Of a stretch of DNA of 64,000 nucleotides, positions 54,514 through 61,645 are shown in pieces. The stretch covers positions 310,001-374,000 of the forward strand of contig NZ_MSIF01000003.1 in assembly GCF_001921215.1 (NCBI RefSeq), given 5' to 3'. Under the pieces are notes generated by a model. It was not told the DNA's origin. It ran no database searches and saw only the letters and a program-made list of their open reading frames with translations. The first letter of the stretch is position 1; every line of letters begins with the position of its first letter. Both the position numbers and the translations under genes were made by a program. Source of the stretch: Actinophytocola xinjiangensis (GTDB taxonomy: Bacteria; Actinomycetota; Actinomycetes; Mycobacteriales; Pseudonocardiaceae).

Positions 54514-57012
54514 TCACGTTCGGCGCGTCCCGATCCGCACGAACGTCACCGAGTTCGCGGGGAACGTGTGGGTGAACGTCTCCGCCACCACCAGCTCCGA
54601 CTCGCGGGCGGCGATGGGGGTGGCGTGCTGGGTGTTCACGTCGTCGGGATCACCCTGGAGGGTCGTCAGCCTGGCCCGGGGCTCCACCGCGACCCCGGGC
54701 AGGTGGACGGTGGTGGACGCTGGCTCGTCCTGGGCGTTGACGACCTTCAGGATCAGCTCACCGGTCGCCTCGTCACGGGTGACGACCTGGCGGAACGGCT
54801 CGGCCACGGCGTCGTCGGTGAACTCGCCCCACAGGGTGCCGTCCAGGTACAGGGTCACGTGGCGGCCGCGGACCTCGACCCGCAGGTCGTAGGTCCGGCC
54901 GGTCTCGACCGTCGTCGTGTCGGACAGCAGGGTGGACTTGGCTCCGCCCTGGGCCTTCTCCACGGCCGACTGGGTGTTGTTCCAGCCGCCCAGGTTCCAC
55001 CAGTAGAAGTTGCCGGTGTCGCGCACGCCGAACGCGACCAGGAACCCCTCGCGGCCGGAGAGCTTGGTGGCGCGGACGTCCAGGTCGTAGTCCCGCCAGG
55101 ACGGGTCACCGGCCGAGACCAGGGTGTTCTCGGCGACGGCGTCGGACTGGACGTAGCGGCCGTCGACGACCGACCAGTCGCCCTGACCGGCGATCGGGGT
55201 CCAGCGCTCGGCCGTGCCGGAGAAGTCGTCGGCGAACAGTTCGTCGCCCCGCGCCGAGGTCACCCGGACGTCGTCGTAGGCGGCCGAGGTGGCCCAGGTG
55301 GACAGTCCGACGGCGCCGGTGATCGGTTCCAGCGTGGACGGTGTGCCGGTCGCCTCGCTGGGCACCACCCGGTCGCCGGTGTTGGTCATGAACAGCTTCT
55401 GCACCTCGTAGCTGGCCGAGCCCCAGGAGGCGTGGTTGTTGAACCAGATCAGGTCCGGGCGCCACTGCACGTGGTCCTCGTTGGCCAGCAGCGGCGCGTA
55501 GGACGCCAGCGACACGACGTCGGCGTTGCGTTCGATGCCGGTCAGGTACGCCGCCTCGGCCAGCGCGTTGCGGAAACGGTTGTCCTGCGAGGCGTACTCG
55601 CCGAGGAACACCTTCGGGCCGGCGCGGTCGTAGTCGTCGTAGCGCTCGTTGTTCTCCAGGAACCAGCCGGGGCTGTTGTAGTAGTGCTCGTCGACCATCG
55701 CCACCCCGGCGTCACGGTTGAGCTGCCAGAGGCGGTCGAACGTCGCCCCGGTGTCGTCCGGCCCGGAGTTGCCGACCACCGTGATCTCCGGGTAGCGCGC
55801 CTGGATCGCCGCGCGGAACTGGGTGAAGCGGGCGAAGTACTCGTCGGGCAGGTTCTCCTCGTTGCCGACCGCGAGGTGGGTCAGGCCGAAGGGCCTCGGG
55901 TGACCCATCGCGGCGCGGCGCGCGCCCCACGGGGAGTCGACCGGGCCGTTGGCGAACTCGATCAGGTCGAGGGTGTCCTGGATGTGGCGGCGCAGCAGGG
56001 CCGGGTCGTCGGTGGCGCGGTTCTGGCCGCAGCCGGTGACCAGGGCCGGCACCACCGGCAGCGGCATCGCGCCGATGTCCTCGGCGAACTGGAAGTACTC
56101 GTGGTAGCCCAGGCCGTAGGACTGGTTGTAGCCCCAGAAGTTCGCGTTGGTCGCGCGCTGCTCGACCGGGCCGATGGTGTCCTTCCACTGGTAGGAGCGG
56201 CGGCGCTCCCAGTCCGGCGCCTCGTAGCCGTAGTGGCTGCCGGTGTTGACCAGGCAGCCGCCGGGGAAGCGCACGAAACCCGGGCGCAGTGCGGCGATCT
56301 TCTCGGCGAGGTCCCGGCGCATCCCGTTGGGACGGCCGAGGAAGGTGTCCCGGGGGAACAGCGAGACCATGTCCAGCGCCAGCGTGCCGGTGCCCCCGGC
56401 GCTGACCCTCAGGCGGCCGGTGGTGGTCGCGGCGCGGGCGGTGAGCGTGCCGGTGTACTCCGCCCAGCCGGTACCGCGCACGGTGAGCCGCAGCGGGGCG
56501 GTGAGCGCGGCGCCGGCGGCGTCGGTCAGCGACACGGTGAGCGGGGTGGCCGCGCCGGTGGTGCGGGCGTGGACGGACAGGTCGTAGCGCTGGCCCCTGG
56601 CGAGCGGGATGCCCGTGTTGTAGCCGGCGTTGGCGACCCCGCCGGGCAGGTCCAGCAGCAGGTAGCGGCGGTTGCGCTCGTGGAGCCGGCCGGCGTCGTC
56701 GACGACCCGGGGGTTGCCGCCGAGCGCGGTCCAGCCGGTGAGCGGGGTGTAGGCGGCGTTGTCGGCGGTGTCGTACTCGAAGGAGCGGTTCACCACCAGC
56801 TCCGCGTAGAGCCCGCCGTCGGCGGCGCTGTTGATGTCCTCGAAGAAGACGCCGTACAGGTTGTCGGGGATCGCCGCGCCGGAGCCGGTGGCGTCGACGG
56901 TGACGGTGTAGTCGGTGTCGGCGCTCTGCCCGGTGGCGGGCCCGGCGGCGGGCAGACCGGTGATCAGACTCGCGGCGAGCGCGGCCGCCAGCAGAGGCCT
57001 GGTTCGGGACAT
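54514..57012 (-). CDS. Secreted alpha-L-arabinofuranosidase, GH51, with extra carbohydrate-binding domains
   Basis: 832 aa. Signal peptide (RPLLAAALAASLITGLPAAG). A CBM4/9-like region (about 85-230) interrupts the N-terminal part; the GH51 barrel follows with acid/base Glu385 in AVGNEENLPDE and nucleophile Glu472 in VFLGEYASQD. A LamG or 3-keto-hydrolase-like sandwich is inserted near 560-720 (LFADDFSGTAERWTPIAGQG, YWWNLGGWNN), before the C-terminal beta domain (LILKVVNAQDEPASTTVHLP). It releases L-arabinose from arabinan or arabinoxylan outside the cell. GAGGAG precedes ATG 57012. It has its own operator-controlled promoter. A weak CCCCC-TCGC-GGGGG hairpin (54462-54475) lies after the stop. 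Confidence 0.9.
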   Translation of the reverse strand: MSRTRPLLAAALAASLITGLPAAGPATGQSADTDYTVTVDATGSGAAIPDNLYGVFFEDINSAADGGLYAELVVNRSFEYDTADNAAYTPLTGWTALGGNPRVVDDAGRLHERNRRYLLLDLPGGVANAGYNTGIPLARGQRYDLSVHARTTGAATPLTVSLTDAAGAALTAPLRLTVRGTGWAEYTGTLTARAATTTGRLRVSAGGTGTLALDMVSLFPRDTFLGRPNGMRRDLAEKIAALRPGFVRFPGGCLVNTGSHYGYEAPDWERRRSYQWKDTIGPVEQRATNANFWGYNQSYGLGYHEYFQFAEDIGAMPLPVVPALVTGCGQNRATDDPALLRRHIQDTLDLIEFANGPVDSPWGARRAAMGHPRPFGLTHLAVGNEENLPDEYFARFTQFRAAIQARYPEITVVGNSGPDDTGATFDRLWQLNRDAGVAMVDEHYYNSPGWFLENNERYDDYDRAGPKVFLGEYASQDNRFRNALAEAAYLTGIERNADVVSLASYAPLLANEDHVQWRPDLIWFNNHASWGSASYEVQKLFMTNTGDRVVPSEATGTPSTLEPITGAVGLSTWATSAAYDDVRVTSARGDELFADDFSGTAERWTPIAGQGDWSVVDGRYVQSDAVAENTLVSAGDPSWRDYDLDVRATKLSGREGFLVAFGVRDTGNFYWWNLGGWNNTQSAVEKAQGGAKSTLLSDTTTVETGRTYDLRVEVRGRHVTLYLDGTLWGEFTDDAVAEPFRQVVTRDEATGELILKVVNAQDEPASTTVHLPGVAVEPRARLTTLQGDPDDVNTQHATPIAARESELVVAETFTHTFPANSVTFVRIGTRRT

Positions 57013-57039
57013 CGCGTGCTCCTCGCCGCCAACCGAAGA

Positions 57040-57079
57040 AGTGAGCGTTAACATAGAACGCGTCAACGAAAGGTGTCAA
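57040..57079 (-). promoter_or_regulatory. Arabinofuranosidase promoter with LacI-type operator
   Basis: On the gene strand TTGACA (57074-57079), an 18-bp spacer and TATGTT (57050-57055) form a near-consensus promoter. The operator-like AGTGAGCGTTAACA (57040-57053, + strand) overlaps the -10 and matches the araB operator at 10 of 14 positions, including the central CG. Confidence 0.7.
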
Positions 57080-57105
57080 TCGCGCGACGGCTCAGAACTT
57101 CAGGC

Positions 57106-57132
57106 TTGACGGGAGAACTGTGAGCGTTCACT
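57106..57132 (+). promoter_or_regulatory. Promoter and operator of the second arabinose importer
   Basis: TTGACG (57106-57111) is the -35. The palindrome TGTGAGCGTTCACT (57119-57132) occupies the spacer and the -10 position, where CACTCT is the best but weak candidate. The operator resembles those at 53288 and 57040. Confidence 0.6.
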
Positions 57133-57185
57133 CTAGTGGCCCAGTGACATGGGTCACCCACCGTCAACACGGAGGAAGAGCAAAG

Positions 57186-58145
57186 GTGCTGAAGAAGATC
57201 ACGGTCGCGGTCTCCTCGATCCTGCTACTGGCCGCGTGCGGTGCGGGCGGCGGTGACGACGCCGCCGGCGACGACGGCACGATCACCATGGGGTTCGCCC
57301 AGGTCGGCGCCGAGAGCGGCTGGCGGACGGCGAACACCAAGTCCGTCCAGGAGGCGGCGAAGGCGGCCGGCATCGACCTCAAGTTCTCCGACGCGCAACA
57401 GAAGCAGGAGAACCAGATCAAGGCGATCCGTTCCTACGTCCAGCAGAAGGTCGACGTGATCGCGTTCAGTCCGGTGGTGGAGACCGGCTGGGACACCGTT
57501 CTGCTGGAGGCCAAACGCGCCAACATCCCGGTCATCCTCACCGACCGCGCGATCGACTCCGAGGACACCTCGCTGTACGAGACGTTCCTCGGCTCGGACT
57601 TCGTCGAGGAGGGCAACAAGGCCGCCCAGTGGCTGCTGGACAACACGACCGGCGCGCAGAAGGTCGTCGAACTGCAGGGCACCACCGGCGCGGCACCGGC
57701 CATCGACCGCAAGAAGGGCTTCGAGGAGGTCATCGCCTCCCGGCCGGACATCGAGATCGTCGCCTCGCAGACCGGCGACTTCACCCGCTCCGGCGGCAAG
57801 CAGGTGATGGAGGCGTTCCTGCGGTCCACACCGGACATCGACGTCGTCTACGCGCACAACGACGACATGGGCCTTGGCGCCATCGAGGCGATCCGCGCGG
57901 CCGGCAAGGTGCCCGGCAAGGACATCACGATCATCACGGTGGACGCGGTGAAGGCCGGTATGGAGGCGCTGGCCGCCGGCGAGATCAACTTCATCGTCGA
58001 GTGCAACCCGCTGCTCGGCGAGCAGCTCATGGACCTGGCGAAGAAGGTCGTCGCCGGTGAGGAGGTGCCGGCCAGGGTGGTCACCGAGGAGGGCACCTTC
58101 ACCCAGGAACAGGCCAAGGCCGCGCTGCCCGACCGGCAGTACTGA
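57186..58145 (+). CDS. ytfQ: Sugar-binding lipoprotein of a YtfQ-type importer
   Basis: 319 aa. Lipoprotein signal ending LLLAAC (Cys18), acidic linker, then the YtfQ fold: TMGFAQVGAESGWRTANTKS, the QKQENQIKAIRSYVQQKVDV helix, IAFSPVVETGWDTVL and VYAHNDDMGLGAIEAIR. E. coli YtfQ binds galactofuranose; actinomycete relatives often lie with arabinose genes, so arabinofuranose or L-arabinose is likely here. GTG 57186 has GGAGGAAG upstream, and the earlier in-frame GTG at 57120 falls inside the operator. Confidence 0.9.
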   Translation: MLKKITVAVSSILLLAACGAGGGDDAAGDDGTITMGFAQVGAESGWRTANTKSVQEAAKAAGIDLKFSDAQQKQENQIKAIRSYVQQKVDVIAFSPVVETGWDTVLLEAKRANIPVILTDRAIDSEDTSLYETFLGSDFVEEGNKAAQWLLDNTTGAQKVVELQGTTGAAPAIDRKKGFEEVIASRPDIEIVASQTGDFTRSGGKQVMEAFLRSTPDIDVVYAHNDDMGLGAIEAIRAAGKVPGKDITIITVDAVKAGMEALAAGEINFIVECNPLLGEQLMDLAKKVVAGEEVPARVVTEEGTFTQEQAKAALPDRQY

Positions 58146-58149
58146 GCGC

Positions 58150-59700
58150 ATGACCGAACCACTGACCGCGGCCCAGCCGCAACCGCTGGTCGACCTGCGG
58201 GGCATGAGCGTCGAGTTCCCCGGCGTGAAGGCGTTGCGGGAGGTGGACTTCCGGCTGTTCCCGGGCGAGGTGCACGCGCTGATGGGCGAGAACGGCGCCG
58301 GCAAGTCCACCCTCATCAAGGCGCTGACCGGGGTGCACGCGCCCTCCGCCGGGCGGATCACCCTCGACGGCGCGCCGGTGTCGTTCACCGGTCCCGCGCA
58401 GGCGCAGGCCGCCGGGATCAGCACGGTGTACCAGGAGGTCAACCTGTGCCCGAACCTGTCGGTCGCGGAGAACATCCTGCTCGGCCGGGAACCGCGGCGC
58501 CTCGGCGCGATCAACGGTCGGGCGATGCGCGCGCGGGCGGCCCGGCTGCTGGGGCGGATGGGTCTGACGATCGACCCCGCCTCGGCGCTGGGCAACCACC
58601 CGATCGCCATCCGGCAGCTGGTGGCGATCGCCCGCGCGGTCGCGGTCGACGCGCGGGTGCTGATCCTCGACGAGCCGACCTCCAGCCTCGACACCGACGA
58701 GGTCGACGAGCTGTTCCGGATCATCCGGGTACTGCGTGACGACGGGGTCGCGGTCCTGTTCGTCACGCACTTCCTGGAGCAGGTGTTCGCGATCTCCGAC
58801 CGGGTCACCGTGCTGCGCAACGGATCCCGCGTCGGCGAGTACGACACCGCGCGACTGACCAGGATCGAGCTGGTGTCGGCGATGATCGGCCGGGAGCTGG
58901 GGGCGCTGGCGGAGGTGGAGCGGCGCACCGGTGACCGGCACGCCGCGCCCACCCCCCTGCTGCGCGCGCAGGGCCTTGGCCGCACCGGCGCGATCGCCCC
59001 GTTCGACCTGGACCTGCACGCCGGTGAGGTGGTGGGGCTGGCCGGGCTGCTCGGGTCGGGACGCACCGAGCTGGCCCGGCTGTTGTTCGGCGCGGACCGG
59101 GCCGACACCGGCCGGCTGCTGCTCGACGGCCGGCCGCTGCGGCTGCGCTCCCCGAGGGCGGCGATCGCCAGGGGTATCGCGTTCTCCTCGGAGGACCGCA
59201 AGGCCGAGGGGCTGGTCACCGACCTGACCGTGCGGGACAACATGATCCTCGCGTTGCAGGCGGCACGTGGCTGGGCCAGACAGGTCCCCCGGCGCACCGC
59301 CGACGAGCTGGTGGCGACCTACGTCGAGCGGCTGGACATCCGCCCGGCCGACCCGGACGCGGTCGTCGCCACCCTCTCCGGCGGCAACCAGCAGAAGGTG
59401 CTGCTGGCCCGCTGGCTGATCACCCGGCCCAGGCTGCTGATCCTCGACGAGCCGACCCGGGGCATCGACGTCGGCGCGAAGGCCCAGCTCCAGCGGGTGA
59501 TCGCCGACCTCGCCGCCGAGGGCATGGCGGTGCTGTTCGTGTCGGCCGAGCTGGAGGAGGTCGTGCGGATCAGCGACCGGATCGTCGTGCTGCGCGACCG
59601 GCACAAGGTCGCGGAGCTGTCCGGCGCGGGGGCCGGGGTCGACGAGGTGCTGGAGCTGATCGCCAGCGGCCGCACGACGGCGGAGGTGGGTGGCCGGTGA
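58150..59700 (+). CDS. ytfR: Tandem ATPase of the YtfQ-type importer
   Basis: 516 aa CUT2 ATPase with two ABC domains. First: [34 protein letters not shown], a degenerate signature HPIAIRQLVAIARAV and LILDEPTSSLDTDE. Second: degenerate Walker [29 protein letters not shown] and [17 protein letters not shown]. It starts 4 nt after the lipoprotein stop and overlaps the first permease (GTGA). Confidence 0.92.
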   Translation: MTEPLTAAQPQPLVDLRGMSVEFPGVKALREVDFRLFPGEVHALMGENGAGKSTLIKALTGVHAPSAGRITLDGAPVSFTGPAQAQAAGISTVYQEVNLCPNLSVAENILLGREPRRLGAINGRAMRARAARLLGRMGLTIDPASALGNHPIAIRQLVAIARAVAVDARVLILDEPTSSLDTDEVDELFRIIRVLRDDGVAVLFVTHFLEQVFAISDRVTVLRNGSRVGEYDTARLTRIELVSAMIGRELGALAEVERRTGDRHAAPTPLLRAQGLGRTGAIAPFDLDLHAGEVVGLAGLLGSGRTELARLLFGADRADTGRLLLDGRPLRLRSPRAAIARGIAFSSEDRKAEGLVTDLTVRDNMILALQAARGWARQVPRRTADELVATYVERLDIRPADPDAVVATLSGGNQQKVLLARWLITRPRLLILDEPTRGIDVGAKAQLQRVIADLAAEGMAVLFVSAELEEVVRISDRIVVLRDRHKVAELSGAGAGVDEVLELIASGRTTAEVGGR

Positions 59701-60671
59701 ACCGGCGGTTGCTGTGGCCGGCGCTGGCGCTGGTGGCGTTGCTGGTGCTCAACCTCGTGGTGACGCCGTCGTTCTTCGAGCTGCGGATCCGCGACGGGCA
59801 CCTGTTCGGGAGCCTGGTCGACGTCCTGCGCAACGGCGCGCCGACCGTGCTGATCGCGCTGGGCATGACGCTGGTCATCGCCACCCGGGGGATCGACCTG
59901 TCGGTGGGGGCGGTGGCGGCGATCGCCGGCGCGGTGGCGTGCACGCACCTGGCCGGGGGCGGCGACGCGGTCACCGGGATGGTGCTGGCGCTGCTGGTGT
60001 GCGCGGTTCTGGGACTGTGGAACGGTTTCCTGGTCGCGGTGCTCGGCATCCAACCGATCATCGCGACGCTGGTGCTGATGATCGCCGGGCGGGGCGTGGC
60101 GATGCTGTTGACCGAGGGGCAGATCGTCACCGTCGACGACGACGTGTTCCGCCAGGTCGGCGCAGGCTTCGTGGTGCTGCCGGTGGCGATCCTGATCAGC
60201 CTGGCCGTGCTGGGCGGCGTCGCGCTGGTCACCCGGCGCACCGCGCTGGGCATGCTGATCGAGTCGGTCGGGGTGAACCCGGAGGCCAGCCGCCTGGCCG
60301 GGGTCCGGGCGCGCACGATCATCTGGACGGTCTACGTGTTCGCCGCGCTGTGCGCCGGGATCGCCGGGCTGATGATCAGCTCGAACGTCAACGCCGCCGA
60401 CGCCAACAACGCCGGGCTGTGGATCGAGATGGACGCCATCCTGGCCGTGGTCATCGGCGGCACGCTGCTCACCGGCGGCCGGTACTCGCTGCTGGGGACC
60501 CTGCTGGGCGCGCTGACGATCCAGACCCTGACGACCACCGTCTACACGATCGGGGTGCCGCCGACGGCGACGCTGGTGTTCAAGGCGGCCGTGGTGATCG
60601 TGGTGTGCCTGCTCCAGGCGCCACGCGGAGCACCCGTGCCGCGCCGGGAACCGGAGGTGGTCGGATCGTGA
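59697..60671 (+). CDS. ytfT: First permease of the YtfQ-type importer
   Basis: 324 aa, eight to ten membrane helices, CUT2 permease family. Landmarks: VLIALGMTLVIATRGIDLSV, GIQPIIATLVLMIAGRGVAM, GVNPEASRLAGVRAR and AVVIGGTLLTGGRYSLLGTL. GTG start in a GTGA overlap with the ATPase gene; the stop overlaps the next permease in the same way. Two different permeases is the YtfT/YjfF arrangement, in contrast to the single MmsB of the other importer. Confidence 0.9.
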   Translation: MNRRLLWPALALVALLVLNLVVTPSFFELRIRDGHLFGSLVDVLRNGAPTVLIALGMTLVIATRGIDLSVGAVAAIAGAVACTHLAGGGDAVTGMVLALLVCAVLGLWNGFLVAVLGIQPIIATLVLMIAGRGVAMLLTEGQIVTVDDDVFRQVGAGFVVLPVAILISLAVLGGVALVTRRTALGMLIESVGVNPEASRLAGVRARTIIWTVYVFAALCAGIAGLMISSNVNAADANNAGLWIEMDAILAVVIGGTLLTGGRYSLLGTLLGALTIQTLTTTVYTIGVPPTATLVFKAAVVIVVCLLQAPRGAPVPRREPEVVGS

Positions 60672-61645
60672 CCGCGCTCGCCGTGCCGCGCGTGCCGTCC
60701 CGGTTCCTGCCGGTGATCGCCACGTTCGTGGTGTTCGTACTGACCTTCGGCGCCGGGTCGGTGCGCTACGAGGGGTTCGCCTCCGGGCAGATCGTGGCGA
60801 ACCTGTTCATCGACAACGCCTTTCTCGTCGTGCTGGCGGTGGGCATGACCTTCGTCATCCTGACCGGCGGCATCGACCTGTCGGTCGGCGCGGTGGTCGC
60901 GCTGGCCACGATGATCGCGGCGGCGACGCTGCGGGCCGGCTGGCCGGCGTGGCTGACGATCCTGGCCGTACTGGGCACCGGTTCGGTGCTCGGGCTCGGC
61001 ATGGGGCTGATGATCCACAAGCTGCGGGTGCAGCCGTTCATCGCGACCCTGGCCGGGATGTTCCTGGCCAGAGGACTGTGCTTCGTGATCAGCGAGGAGT
61101 CGCTGTCGATCAAGGACCCGGTGTTCCGCGCGGTGGCCACCGAAACGATCGAGCTGCCCGGCGAGGTGACGATCACCTACAGCGTGCTGATCGCGCTGGC
61201 GGTGGTGGGGATCGCCGCGTACGTGCTGCACCTGACCCGGTTCGGCCGGTCGGTGTACGCGGTGGGCGGCAGCGAGTCCTCGGCGACGCTGATGGGCCTG
61301 GCGACCGGTCGGGTGAAGGTCGGCGTGTACGTGATCAGCGGGTTCTGCTCGGCGCTTGGCGGGCTGCTGTTCAGCTTCTACATGCTCTCCGGCTACAGCC
61401 TGCACGCCGTCGGTCTTGAGCTGGACGCGATCGCCGCGGTCGTGGTCGGCGGCACGCTCCTGTCCGGCGGCGTCGGCTACGTGGTCGGCTCGGTGGTCGG
61501 GGTGCTGGTGCTGGGCACGGTGCAGACGATCATCTCGTTCGAGGGGACGCTCAGCTCGTGGTGGACGAAGATCGTGATCGGTGTGCTGCTGCTGGCCTTC
61601 ATCGCCCTGCAGCGGCTGATCGTGCACCGGCAGCGGGACCTGTGA
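60668..61645 (+). CDS. yjfF: Second permease of the YtfQ-type importer
   Basis: 325 aa CUT2 permease (FLVVLAVGMTFVILTGGIDL, LRVQPFIATLAGMFLARGLC, YAVGGSESSATLMGLATGRV, AVVVGGTLLSGGVGYVVGSV). GTG start overlapping the first permease stop. Its last 47 bp overlap the 3' end of the convergent sugar dehydrogenase gene, so no terminator separates the two. Confidence 0.9.
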   Translation: MTALAVPRVPSRFLPVIATFVVFVLTFGAGSVRYEGFASGQIVANLFIDNAFLVVLAVGMTFVILTGGIDLSVGAVVALATMIAAATLRAGWPAWLTILAVLGTGSVLGLGMGLMIHKLRVQPFIATLAGMFLARGLCFVISEESLSIKDPVFRAVATETIELPGEVTITYSVLIALAVVGIAAYVLHLTRFGRSVYAVGGSESSATLMGLATGRVKVGVYVISGFCSALGGLLFSFYMLSGYSLHAVGLELDAIAAVVVGGTLLSGGVGYVVGSVVGVLVLGTVQTIISFEGTLSSWWTKIVIGVLLLAFIALQRLIVHRQRDL

